A stretch of DNA of 32,707 bases from Candidatus Dadabacteria bacterium. Lineage in GTDB: Bacteria > Desulfobacterota_D > UBA1144 > Nemesobacterales > JADFKM01. The notes under the pieces are model-generated. The model was not told where the DNA came from and made no database searches. It worked only from the letters and a program-made list of their open reading frames with translations. Location of the stretch: NCBI GenBank assembly GCA_022564935.1, contig JADFKM010000018.1, positions 1 to 32,707 on the forward strand, written 5' to 3'. The position numbers were made by a program, and so were the translations under genes. How positions within the stretch are numbered: position 1 is the stretch's first letter; every line of letters starts with the position of its first letter. Positions 7,797 to 15,714 of this stretch are shown piece after piece.

Positions 7797-7871
7797 GTCC
7801 CCGTCGTCTAGCCTGGCCCAGGACACCGGCCTTTCACGCCGGCAACAGGGGTTCAAATCCCCTCGGGGACG
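7797..7871 (+). tRNA. tRNA-Glu (anticodon UUC)
   Basis: A 75-base cloverleaf: acceptor GTCCCCG/CGGGGAC, anticodon stem CCGGC/GCCGG with loop CTTTCAC and anticodon TTC (7833-7835), T arm AGGGG-TTCAAAT-CCCCT. The discriminator is G and no CCA is encoded. Cotranscribed with tRNA-Lys. No clear terminator is seen in the 109 bases before the converging EVE-domain gene. Confidence 0.96.
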
Positions 7872-7980
7872 CAACTCCTCCTTCAATATCAGATCTCACT
7901 TTAAACCTGCCTATTTATACCAAGCGGTGCAGTTGCAGATTCAGCGCTTACAAGGTAAAACCGTTAATGATTGAATTCAA

Positions 7981-8388
7981 CTAACCCCTTCCCAAATCCA
8001 AAATTGCCTCGAATTCCCCTTTCGTAAGCGGTATCACCGAGAGCCTGCTCTGCTTTATGAGAGCGACATCGCCGAGCCTCTTATCCTCCTTTATTTCCTT
8101 CAAGCTAACGGGTCTCTCAAGGGCCCCTACCGGCTCCAAATCCACGACGACCCACCTCCGGTCATCGGTTGTTGGGTCCTGGTAGGCCTCCTTCGTCACC
8201 TTCGCAACGCCCACCACCTCAAGGCCCTCGTTGCTGTGGTAAAAAAGCACCTTGTCCCCCGCCCTCATGACCTTGAGGTTGTTCCTGGCCTGGTAGTTCC
8301 TTACGCCGTCCCAGTACGTCCGGCCGTCCTTAAGAAAATCGTCCCAGGAGTATTTAAACGGCTCAGACTTCACCAGCCAGTAGTTCAT
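7981..8388 (-). CDS. EVE domain-containing protein (thymocyte nuclear protein 1 family)
   Basis: About 135 aa. The EVE fold belongs to the PUA-like superfamily; members are thought to bind modified nucleobases in DNA or RNA, and no enzymatic role is implied. The sequence begins MNYWLVKSEPFKYSW and has WDGVRNYQARNNLK, GDKVLFYHS and VGVAKV, the conserved series of this family. The start is placed at the ATG at 8388 because family proteins begin at this point; an in-frame ATG at 8430 would add 14 unconserved residues. Neither has a strong Shine-Dalgarno site. It converges on the tRNA-Glu gene. Confidence 0.88.
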   Translation of the reverse strand: MNYWLVKSEPFKYSWDDFLKDGRTYWDGVRNYQARNNLKVMRAGDKVLFYHSNEGLEVVGVAKVTKEAYQDPTTDDRRWVVVDLEPVGALERPVSLKEIKEDKRLGDVALIKQSRLSVIPLTKGEFEAILDLGRG

Positions 8389-8556
8389 GAACTGTATATT
8401 AAACTCCGAGGAGGGATTTTTAAACCCCATGCCCGGACCATTTACACAACTTTTTTGATTTAAAATGGTTAGTGGTATCGTAACTCCACCAACAACTCAT
8501 TCAAACAGCATGAGTGGAAGGAACCTGCAAATAACGACTCTAAGAACCTTGAGATA

Positions 8557-8808
8557 ATGAAGCTTCAGGGCTTTAAGCCCTAAGAGCTTAAGATCTCGAT
8601 GATCGAGCACTGCCCCGGCTGCGGGCAGGGCGCATAGGGGCTTTACGCAACGCCGGAGCTGGAGGCAGACCTCGAAGAAGGGGAGCCATACGGCATATGC
8701 CTCGGATGCGTCTCGACGATATTTATAGACGGCTCAGGGAACGTAATGAGCACCCCTGTAAGCGCGACCGATGTGCTAGTTAACTCCGGCATTGGGAAAG
8801 GTAAATAA
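8557..8808 (+). pseudogene. decayed gene for a small zinc-ribbon protein (two in-frame stops)
   Basis: One frame reads as protein from about 8473 to the TAA at 8806-8808 but is interrupted by TAA at 8581 and TAG at 8635. Between and after the stops it contains HCPGCGQGA and, about 30 codons later, ICLGC, a CxxC...CxxC zinc-ribbon arrangement, then a hydrophobic STIFIDGSG stretch. Cysteine pairing and codon quality point to former coding. No convincing ribosome site precedes any start. I do not recognise the family. It fills most of the 430-base gap between the EVE gene and pckA. Confidence 0.55.
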
Positions 8809-8862
8809 CCGTATCGGGTCACACCCCGCCTTGGGTCCGGCTTTCAAAACCGGGTGATGCAT

Positions 8863-10419
8863 TCAACTCTCGTACTTCTTGTATACCTCGGCAAACCTGG
8901 CGGCGAGCTCTCCTGCCTTTGCGTCGTATTCGGAGGGGTCGGGCCAGCACTTTCGAGGCTCGAGAAGCTCATCGCTTACTCCGGGGCAGTGCTCAGGCAC
9001 CTGAAGCCCAAGAATATCGACCACTTCAAAAGACGCTTTTTGTAGAGTGCCGGCAAGAGCGGCCCTTACAAGCGCCCTGGTCTCATTCAAGGGTATCCGT
9101 GAGCCGACGCCATACGGCCCTCCCGTTATGCCGGTGTTGAGCAGCCATACCGTGGCGTTATGCTCCTCAAGCTTCTCTCCGAGCATCTTTGCGTACACCA
9201 TGGGGTGTCTGGGAAGGAAGGGGGCTCCAAAACACGTGCTGAATGTGGCCTGGGGCTCGTCCACTCCCCTCTCGGTTCCCGCTACTTTGGCGGTGTATCC
9301 CAGAAGGAAGTAGTACATCGCCTGCTGGGTGGTGAGCTTAGAAATCGGGGGAAGCACTCCGAAGGCGTCGAAGGTAAGCATAAAAATAGTCTTTGGGTTC
9401 GCGCCTACGCCTTCCGGCACGATCTTACTCAGGTGTGTGATGGGATAGGCGCTTCGGGTGTTTTCGGTGAGGGAGTCGTCGTCAAAATCAATCTTGTTCG
9501 TACTGCCGTCAACCACCACGTTTTCAATTATTGCGCCCCGCATTGTGGAAGCCTTGTAAATATCCGGCTCAGTCTCGGAGCTTAGACGAATGACCTTCGC
9601 ATAGCAGCCGCCCTCAAAGTTAAAAACACCGTCGCTAGCCCAGCCGTGCTCGTCGTCGCCTATAAGCCAGCGGTCGGGGTCGGCCGAAAGCGTGGTCTTT
9701 CCCGTTCCCGACAGCCCGAAGAAAATAGCGGTATTGCCATCCGCATCCTTGTTGGCTGAGCAGTGCATGGGGAATACACCCTTATCGGGCAGGAAGAAAT
9801 TGAGGGAGCTGAAGACGGATTTCTTTATCTCCCCGGCGTAGTAAGTGCCCCCGATCAGGGCGATCTTTTTCTCCAGGTTGAGAATTATAAAGGTTTCTGT
9901 GCGTGTGCCGTCTCTCTCAGGGTCGGCCTTGAAGCTCGGCACATCAATAACGGTAAACTCTACGTTGCTATGCGGCACATCCGAGGGATCGGGACAAACG
10001 AACAGATTGGTGGCGAAGAGGTTGTGCCATGCAAGCTCGGTGATCACCCTAATAGACATTTTATAATCGGGATGGGCACAAACACAGAGGTCTTTCGCAA
10101 ACAGCTCCATACCCTCCAGATGGTCCATCACCCTCTCGTACAGCTTATCGAACTGTTCGCTCCCGAAAGGCTTGTTTACCGCTCCCCAGTCCACACTATC
10201 TTGAGTGGTGGAGTCCTTGACAATAAACCTGTCCTGCGGAGAGCGACCGGTGTGCTTACCGGTGGTTACAACTATCACATCGCCTTCGGTGACTTTTCCC
10301 TCTTCCCTGTTGACGATCTCGGCGTAAAGCTCGTCTGCCGAAAGGTTCCAATGTACCTTGCCGGGGTTAAGAATACCGTGGCGATGAAGCTGGGTAGCTA
10401 AATCCGGGTTTGCTTCCAT
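8863..10419 (-). CDS. pckA: phosphoenolpyruvate carboxykinase (ATP)
   Basis: 518 aa, normal length. Converts oxaloacetate and ATP to phosphoenolpyruvate, ADP and CO2, the first committed step of gluconeogenesis, in the cytoplasm. Key motifs: TGRSPQDRF (about residue 57), the substrate/metal region GGTYYAGEIKKS, the P-loop GLSGTGKT (235-242), the metal-binding GDDEHGW (254-260), ENVVVD, and FLLGYTAKVAGTE. The P-loop and overall pattern identify the ATP-dependent rather than the GTP-dependent family. The ATG follows GGAGG closely. It stands alone with its own promoter. Confidence 0.97.
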   Translation of the reverse strand: MEANPDLATQLHRHGILNPGKVHWNLSADELYAEIVNREEGKVTEGDVIVVTTGKHTGRSPQDRFIVKDSTTQDSVDWGAVNKPFGSEQFDKLYERVMDHLEGMELFAKDLCVCAHPDYKMSIRVITELAWHNLFATNLFVCPDPSDVPHSNVEFTVIDVPSFKADPERDGTRTETFIILNLEKKIALIGGTYYAGEIKKSVFSSLNFFLPDKGVFPMHCSANKDADGNTAIFFGLSGTGKTTLSADPDRWLIGDDEHGWASDGVFNFEGGCYAKVIRLSSETEPDIYKASTMRGAIIENVVVDGSTNKIDFDDDSLTENTRSAYPITHLSKIVPEGVGANPKTIFMLTFDAFGVLPPISKLTTQQAMYYFLLGYTAKVAGTERGVDEPQATFSTCFGAPFLPRHPMVYAKMLGEKLEEHNATVWLLNTGITGGPYGVGSRIPLNETRALVRAALAGTLQKASFEVVDILGLQVPEHCPGVSDELLEPRKCWPDPSEYDAKAGELAARFAEVYKKYES

Positions 10420-10525
10420 TAACCCCTCCGATTAATTACTGTAAATACTCCTATCACTGCCGTGTGCGTGCCTATTCCCACATGCTTCGAGCAATAATCC
10501 ATACATATTTGTAGCGGAGAACTGA

Positions 10526-10553
10526 ATTATATCCGAGTATGAAAATAAAACAA
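10526..10553 (-). promoter_or_regulatory. probable pckA promoter
   Basis: On the - strand TTGTTT (10553-10548), a 16-base spacer and a perfect TATAAT (10531-10526). The weak -35 suggests help from an activator, which would suit a carbon-source-regulated gene; that is inference. The leader would be about 100 bases. Confidence 0.45.
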
Positions 10554-10621
10554 TCTGTGTAAATGAATAATCTTTATCGAGCTCACCAATGCAATAAAAC
10601 AACCTGCTGTATGCTCAAATG

Positions 10622-11032
10622 TTATTCACCTACTGCTACGGCATTGAGGATTTCAATACCGCCAAACCCAAATCCGCTTGAACCCATACCTAGTGTAGCA
10701 CCACTCTTAAGGTAGGTTTTTTTACTCCTAGGGGGGACGGTAATTTTCAGCACACCCGACGTACTTGCAATCATCACCCCGGCACTTGGCGCACTCCTGG
10801 AATAGTATTTAACCTTTACCAATACGTCTGTATAAGTAAAATCACTGGTGTTCTCAAGCGTTACGTGATGTATGACCGCCACTCCGCCCCAAGATACGAA
10901 GAAGTTCCAGTCTATGACCTTAATATCACGCACCGGATTGGGCTCGCCGCGTGCCTCCCCTTCAAGTCCTACGCCTAACGCTACCCAACAAAAAAGTGCC
11001 AACGCTAATGCTGTGAAAATCGATAATCTCAT
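10622..11032 (-). CDS. exported hypothetical protein
   Basis: 136 aa with a classical signal peptide (MRLSIFTALALALFCWVALG..., cleavage likely near residues 26-30). The mature part looks all-beta: HHVTLENTSDFTYTDVLVKV and VLKITVPPRSKKTY recall the small FxLYD-like Ig-fold domains of secreted proteins with unknown function. The ATG is preceded by GGAG at 7 bases. A TATAAT (11060-11055, - strand) lies upstream but without a good -35. Located between pckA and another small unknown gene; function not known. Confidence 0.7.
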   Translation of the reverse strand: MRLSIFTALALALFCWVALGVGLEGEARGEPNPVRDIKVIDWNFFVSWGGVAVIHHVTLENTSDFTYTDVLVKVKYYSRSAPSAGVMIASTSGVLKITVPPRSKKTYLKSGATLGMGSSGFGFGGIEILNAVAVGE

Positions 11033-11115
11033 TTTTACTCTCCGGATATTATTTATTATAATCTTCTTCGGTGCAAAGTTACTATCCTTACATAATAATC
11101 CTGCTCAGTCTCGTT

Positions 11116-11424
11116 TTAGATGAGCTTCGACATGACCTTCGCCTCCCAATCCGTAGCCAGTTCTCCCAGAGTTTTCGCAAGCGTGCGGCCTTCCTTGTCG
11201 GCAGCAAAAACCCTGTTCCACTCATCAAGGTCCGAGTACTCAGAAAACTCCCAAATACCGACGTAATGGGGTCTTGAGCCAAGAAGGACGTTCCTAGCGT
11301 ATAAACCTACAAATTTAAAGTTCGGTAGGACAGTTTGGAAATGGTTTGCGAACTTTTCATAAGCCTCGACAATTTGTCCTCTTTTTGATCCGTCACAAGG
11401 ATCGAACTCTACAAAATAATACAT
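11116..11424 (-). CDS. hypothetical protein, possible dimeric alpha/beta-barrel fold
   Basis: 102 aa with no signal peptide. The alternating pattern (MYYFVEFDP, helix, FKFVGLYARNVLLGSRPHYVGIWEFSEYSDLDEW, helix) resembles small ferredoxin-like alpha/beta-barrel proteins such as the EthD/NIPSNAP group, whose members report on or bind small molecules. This is a fold guess only. GGAGG lies 6 bases before the ATG, a strong start. A 16-base perfect palindrome sits 73 bases upstream and could be its operator. Confidence 0.65.
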   Translation of the reverse strand: MYYFVEFDPCDGSKRGQIVEAYEKFANHFQTVLPNFKFVGLYARNVLLGSRPHYVGIWEFSEYSDLDEWNRVFAADKEGRTLAKTLGELATDWEAKVMSKLI

Positions 11425-11742
11425 TCTTAACCTCCTTCGTTTAGTACCTCGTCACATCAATTCGGACGGTATAGGCCTAAGCCTCTTACATACCTTAATA
11501 TTGTACAATATTTCGGATGACGATTACCTTCCTCTAAAGATAAGGGATCATTCGCCGGTCTGGGGTATGAATTTAAAATGAACAAAATGGGCGAATGGAC
11601 ATTAAAACCCTAAGAAAATTGGGAACAACAGCTTAACTGTTTTATAAAATGGATTGGCTAATTTGCAGGGATAGTTTATCGATTACGCACGCAATACCAA
11701 GTCATAAATACTCATTCAACAATCACAGGTTCGGGGTCATAA
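11425..11742. other. 318-base intergenic region, no gene seen
   Basis: AT-rich, with stops in all frames and no convincing start. The only structure noted is the palindrome at 11497-11512. Confidence 0.6.
11497..11512. promoter_or_regulatory. perfect 16-base palindrome, candidate operator
   Basis: AATATTGTACAATATT reads the same on both strands and lies 73 bases upstream of the leftward 102-aa gene. Size and symmetry suit a dimeric regulator. No regulator gene is next to it. Confidence 0.35.
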
Positions 11743-11985
11743 CTAATTACCCTTGTAGTTTATCATTTCTTTGAACAGTCCGGGCTCGTCAATAAACTTG
11801 CCGGCAAGGCCCTTGGCAGCCAGCCATTCAGGGGCCTGACCCAGATCATAACGCTTCTGAGTCTTTGCGCCCTTTACATAAAGAGTTCCCGTACTGGAGT
11901 CCCACAGCAGCTGCCAGTTCTCATCACGTATGTCTCTTATCCAGCCGAATGGAAAAGTGCCCATGACCTTAGAACCCAGCACCAA
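11743..11985 (-). CDS. small hypothetical protein
   Basis: Up to 80 aa, soluble, no signal peptide. The plausible core is GTFPFGWIRDIRDENWQLLWDSSTGTLYVKG, which looks like a short beta-hairpin structure. The start is uncertain: TTG at 11985 gives 80 aa, the ATG at 11964 gives 73 aa with an AAGG placed too close (2 bases). Unknown family. It follows the 161-aa anchored protein on the same strand, 63 or more bases away. Confidence 0.45.
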   Translation of the reverse strand: MVLGSKVMGTFPFGWIRDIRDENWQLLWDSSTGTLYVKGAKTQKRYDLGQAPEWLAAKGLAGKFIDEPGLFKEMINYKGN

Positions 11986-12048
11986 TGCTCATACTTGATG
12001 TGCTTTGTATATCTCTAGAAAACGTATCAATCGCAGTGCTGCACGAAG

Positions 12049-12534
12049 TCACTTTGGAACTTCCCTGGTGACTTCGTTAATGCCCTGTCCGCCTGCAAAG
12101 ACAGCCTGTGTAAATCCGCATTCCTTAATCCTGTCCATACCCGTCATATCCTGGTATTCGGTGGTAAGGAACGGCTCTATAAAATGATCTTCGAGGGTGC
12201 ATATGGAGCAGAAAAAGACCACTATTTCGTCTTGTTCTCCTCTGGTGGAGACTATTATATCAACCTTTTCTTTCTCATAGTAGGCGTTCCAGTTGATGGA
12301 GCATATTGTGCGCTTAGGATTAGGCTTGACCTTTTCTTCGGTTTCCGCCACGGCTCCTTCGGTCTCTCCATCAACCTCCTCTCCGGGGATTCGGGCATCT
12401 TCTGTCTTAGACTCCTCCACCGCTCCCACACCATCCCCGTTTCCGAAAGCAGGCACATAATACAGCACACCGGCCAACACAAATGGAACTGTGAACCAAT
12501 ATAAGACTGATGCCCTTAAAATCAGTTTTTTCAT
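12049..12534 (-). CDS. hypothetical membrane-anchored protein with acidic linker
   Basis: 161 aa. A hydrophobic anchor (about residues 9-30) is followed by an acidic low-complexity linker rich in Glu, Asp and Gly (about 32-70) and a C-terminal domain with cysteines at TICSINW, FFCSICTLEDHF and KECGF, which may form disulphides outside the cytoplasm or bind a metal. The ATG at 12534 is chosen because GGAG lies 8 bases upstream; the frame could extend to a GTG at 12540, which would be too close to the Shine-Dalgarno site. Function not recognised. Confidence 0.6.
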   Translation of the reverse strand: MKKLILRASVLYWFTVPFVLAGVLYYVPAFGNGDGVGAVEESKTEDARIPGEEVDGETEGAVAETEEKVKPNPKRTICSINWNAYYEKEKVDIIVSTRGEQDEIVVFFCSICTLEDHFIEPFLTTEYQDMTGMDRIKECGFTQAVFAGGQGINEVTREVPK

Positions 12535-12564
12535 TTCCACCTCTCCAAGTAAGAGTTTCTTTTC

Positions 12565-12593
12565 ATTTTACCACACATTTGTTAATTATTGAA
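12565..12593 (-). promoter_or_regulatory. possible promoter of the anchored acidic-linker protein
   Basis: On the - strand TTCAAT (12593-12588), a 17-base spacer and TAAAAT (12570-12565). The -10 is good, the -35 weak. Confidence 0.3.
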
Positions 12594-12648
12594 CCTTTTT
12601 CTTAACAAATTGACAAAACTTATGGCAATCGTTAATAATTTTGAGATT

Positions 12649-13266
12649 TTAAAGGTCGTAATTTGATTCGAGCGACCTCAAATCATTTCTTATTTGAGAG
12701 GTTTCTATCTTAAAAACACCGATATCGTCACTGCCCTGAATCTCCGAGATTCCCTCAGACCTTCCGAATACAGGGACCAAAATAATCCCCAAGCCCAACC
12801 CGAGACATCCCCCCCACAAAAGCCATAGGAGCATTGGCGAGCTTCCGGTCAATCCGCTGAGAGCGATTACGCTGCCGCCCAAGAAAATGGCGACCGGGAG
12901 CCAGAAGGCGCCTTTGAGTATCATCACGACCATCTCCAGCGCGGCTCCGGGCTTTTCCCCTCTTTTCGCCAATCCGCCTCCAATACTGGCTCCCGTTATT
13001 AGGGCGGCAAACAGTGGAAAGAGCGGGGATATCAAACCGTATACCAACCCCGAAAGGAGGCCCGTAACAAAATTCCCCGCTACAGGGGCTTTTGACCTAA
13101 ATACCAATGGTACGGAAACCGACACCGCCGCGAAAAGCGAAGGGAAAAAGAGGTAGTCGTACACAGGCAGTTCCCCCAAAACCGATGAATAAGCTGCATA
13201 CACGCTAGCCCCGCTCGCGCTCCCAATCACCGAAGCTAGAATCAATTTGTAAAGGCGGTTGTTCAT
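12649..13266 (-). CDS. hypothetical polytopic membrane protein
   Basis: 205 aa with about five hydrophobic helices (roughly 7-27, 38-56, 65-92, 108-130, 140-162), small-residue rich (GLLSGLVYGLISPLFPLFAALITGASIGGGLAKRG), and a soluble charged C-terminal tail of about 40 residues (GISEIQGSDDIGVFKIETSQIRN...). The ATG follows AGGAGA at 8 bases. It lies 78 bases after the vWA gene on the same strand, so it may belong to the sigma/PspA/vWA group. Family not recognised. Confidence 0.7.
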   Translation of the reverse strand: MNNRLYKLILASVIGSASGASVYAAYSSVLGELPVYDYLFFPSLFAAVSVSVPLVFRSKAPVAGNFVTGLLSGLVYGLISPLFPLFAALITGASIGGGLAKRGEKPGAALEMVVMILKGAFWLPVAIFLGGSVIALSGLTGSSPMLLWLLWGGCLGLGLGIILVPVFGRSEGISEIQGSDDIGVFKIETSQIRNDLRSLESNYDL

Positions 13267-13344
13267 CTTTAATTTCTCCTGGATTCCTTAATCACTAACA
13301 CAGGGGGGAGGAATCAACCCTCTCCCCTCAATGCGATGCTAACG

Positions 13345-14736
13345 CTACTTCTGTAATTCTCTTGCCCTAGCCTTATGCTGCTTCAAGAACCTTTTCCCCT
13401 CGACAGATTGCGGCGAAGGCGCGGAGGTCTGCATATATCTCAATGCCCCTCTCATCTCAAACTCCTGCCTCTCGGTCTCTTCAGTCCTGAAAGAGGACTT
13501 ATTCAGATTAGATAGCTCTTCCAGCGCACTCTGCACCTTACCTATTGCGTCGTTCCGCCTGCCGCCCTCGTAATCTCCCGCAGCGCGGTACAGGGATAGA
13601 GCGGCATCTTTGGATACTTTCTGAGCGATAACGAGCTCGTTCTTGTTCACTTCCACCATTTTCTTGTCCTCAGTGCAATGGTATGAAAGCGTCTTAACAA
13701 GCCTTACGGGCTTAGCGCCGTTGTTCATATCCATGTACTGGAAAGTGGCCGACCCAAGGGATTGCTTTCCGGGTTTGTCCGTAGGCACCTTGATCTTAAC
13801 CATGATGTTCCGCTCCTGACCGCCGTAAAGGTCGCCGGTGTTTATGCGAATCCCACCGTCAACTTCTGAGTATTCGTACCCGTAAACCTCCTTTACCTCC
13901 ACACCTTTGGGGAAACGGAAGTAAACGGCCGGAGACTTCGCCACCGTGTTTATCATTTCCCCAAACTCACGTTCAAAGATCGAGGCGACCTGAGCAGGCG
14001 ATTCGATGAAGTAATAATTCCCCGTGCCGTGCTCGGCAAGGCTCATCAGGAGGTTTTCGTCGAAATGTAACCCAAGTCCCATCGTGGTAATACCGATGCC
14101 CGTCTCTGCGGCGTCGCTTGCAATGCGGGAGAGCTGCGGTATTGCTGTGATTCCCCTGTTGGCCAGGCCGTCTGAGAGCAGTATCAACCGGTTCAATCTC
14201 CCCTTCCCGTCAACGCCTTTTAGTTCCTCAATGCCCTTAACCAACCCCCCTGATAGGTTGGTCGAGTTTGTAGGTGTAAGAGAATTTATAGCGATAATGG
14301 CTACATCTCTCGCCTCAAGAAACTGGAGCGGATAAAGCAGCTGCACGTTGTCCGAGTAGGAGACCAGTCCAAGCCTGTCTGTAGAGCGTAAGGCGCTTAC
14401 TATCTGAGTGGCCGCCTTCTTGGCATATTCCAGCTTGCCCTTATCGGCCATCGAACCGCTCCTGTCAATCACGAGTACCAGATTCAAAGGCGTACGTTTG
14501 CCCTTAGCTTTCCTTTCAGTGCCTTTGAACCGTAGATTCAACACCAATTCGCCGTCCGAATTCTGAGCCACATACGGGTGGCTTAGCTTCAAATCCCACT
14601 TCACGGATTGGGAGTTAAAAACAGCCGGATTATCAATAACCGGAAACGCCAAAAAAAACCTGACGCCGAGTGGAATCAAAAACAAAGCGGCTAAAACGCC
14701 TAATACAATTAAAAGATCGCGCTTCTTATTCATCAT
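13345..14736 (-). CDS. membrane-anchored von Willebrand factor A domain protein
   Basis: 463 aa. An N-terminal transmembrane anchor (about residues 8-30) is followed by a beta-rich stretch, then a vWA domain (about 84-265) with an intact metal-ion-dependent adhesion site: D91-R-S93-G-S95, T159 in TNSTNLSGG, and D189 in LLSDG. After it comes a beta domain (to about 370) and a helical Arg/Glu-rich C-terminus. It resembles YfbK-like and other bacterial extracytoplasmic vWA proteins, which act as divalent-metal-dependent protein-binding modules. GGAGG lies 6 bases before the first of two ATGs. The start overlaps the PspA stop (ATGA), strongly implying a joint function. Confidence 0.88.
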   Translation of the reverse strand: MMNKKRDLLIVLGVLAALFLIPLGVRFFLAFPVIDNPAVFNSQSVKWDLKLSHPYVAQNSDGELVLNLRFKGTERKAKGKRTPLNLVLVIDRSGSMADKGKLEYAKKAATQIVSALRSTDRLGLVSYSDNVQLLYPLQFLEARDVAIIAINSLTPTNSTNLSGGLVKGIEELKGVDGKGRLNRLILLSDGLANRGITAIPQLSRIASDAAETGIGITTMGLGLHFDENLLMSLAEHGTGNYYFIESPAQVASIFEREFGEMINTVAKSPAVYFRFPKGVEVKEVYGYEYSEVDGGIRINTGDLYGGQERNIMVKIKVPTDKPGKQSLGSATFQYMDMNNGAKPVRLVKTLSYHCTEDKKMVEVNKNELVIAQKVSKDAALSLYRAAGDYEGGRRNDAIGKVQSALEELSNLNKSSFRTEETERQEFEMRGALRYMQTSAPSPQSVEGKRFLKQHKARARELQK

Positions 14737-15395
14737 GCGTGACCTCCTTTTTTAATGTTCTTTTTTATTCTCTGTAGCTCCTCTTCTATCAACTTGTCCT
14801 CTTTTTTGATTGCGGCCTCATCTATCCACAGAGCAGCACTTAGGGCCCTTTCCCTCTCGACCCTCTCTTCCATTCTTCCAAGAATACCGAACGGGTCATC
14901 GGAGCTAACCGTATCCCCTCGCTGAGGCGCTCCTACACCTTCGGGCATGACACCCCTGTTCAACCTGATGGTTTTGAGAAGCATCTCCCTTTTCGAGCGT
15001 GCCGTCCTTACCCTTGCTTCAAGCTCCTTGAGCTTCGCGCTCATCTCCCCCAACGCCTCACAGTCGTCTTTTTGCAGCAGCGTCAGGTTGCGTCGCTGCT
15101 CTTCGAGGAAGCGCTTTCTCCTTATCGCCTCCCTTGCGTTCTCTTCCATCTCATCGCGCACAAACTCCTGCGCGCTCCTGAGTGCCTCTTCTATTTGCTC
15201 ATCAACGCTTTCGATGAGCTTTTTCCTTCCTTCAACCCTGGACCCCAGGGCCACCGCCTTTCCCCTGACTTTCAGAAGCGCCTCGTCAATCTCCTCAACC
15301 GCCTGATTGATTATCTTCTCGGGGTCTTCGGAAAGGGTGACCCAGTGGTTAAACTGTGATTTTACTACCGTTTTTAATCTGCCTTTGAATCCCAT
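14733..15395 (-). CDS. PspA/IM30 family protein
   Basis: 220 aa and almost entirely alpha-helical, with long coiled coils (about residues 25-145 and 165-215). The start (MGFKGRLKTVVKSQFNHWVTLSEDPEKIINQAVEEI) matches the PspA/Vipp1 beginning, including the amphipathic N-terminal helix and the EDPEK motif that precedes the hairpin. Members are bacterial ESCRT-III relatives that assemble on the inner membrane and protect it under stress. Proteobacterial PspA is normally beside pspBC/pspF; none is here, and instead it is coupled to a vWA protein. GAGG lies 9 bases before the ATG. The 319 bases upstream suggest an own promoter. Confidence 0.85.
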   Translation of the reverse strand: MGFKGRLKTVVKSQFNHWVTLSEDPEKIINQAVEEIDEALLKVRGKAVALGSRVEGRKKLIESVDEQIEEALRSAQEFVRDEMEENAREAIRRKRFLEEQRRNLTLLQKDDCEALGEMSAKLKELEARVRTARSKREMLLKTIRLNRGVMPEGVGAPQRGDTVSSDDPFGILGRMEERVERERALSAALWIDEAAIKKEDKLIEEELQRIKKNIKKGGHA

Positions 15396-15714
15396 TGTTC
15401 TTTGCCTCGGTGAAAAGTATTTTAATTGTTCATACGACTCGGAGCCGGATAGGTTTTAAAAAATTTTTCGACTCGACAAATTCCAGGGAGACAAGGTAAG
15501 GCGCTGTGGATATTAATATTCACCACATTGCTCTAAACCGGGGGGAGCTACAGTCGAACAAGCAGCTCTACGAACATCAATGAGTTGGGGTAAGTAATTG
15601 TTTAGCTCAAAGGCAGGCGGCATTAAAGCAAAACCCCGTAATGATACTCAAGACCTCTTTGGGAAATTTAGGGACAGCGCTTATTTCGTCATCCGTCCTT
15701 CTTTGGTCTCAGCC
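15396..15714. other. 319-base intergenic region upstream of pspA-like gene
   Basis: No coding frame convinces. An AT-rich imperfect hairpin is centred on ATATTAATAT (15506-15523, extending to a TGTGG/CCACA pair), and a GAGCT...AGCTC pair lies at 15545-15567. I found no clear sigma70 promoter, and no sigma54 (GG-N10-GC type) site that I could defend. The region probably holds the control of pspA-vWA. Confidence 0.4.

Noticed and set aside
8581-8637. TAA and TAG in the zinc-ribbon frame as recoded codons
   Set aside because: Stops of both kinds terminate ordinary genes in this window and no recoding structure is seen; decay is simpler.
13296-13330. G-run/C-run pair after the vWA gene as a rho-independent terminator
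   Set aside because: The stem needs a bulge and no T-tract follows on the transcribed strand.
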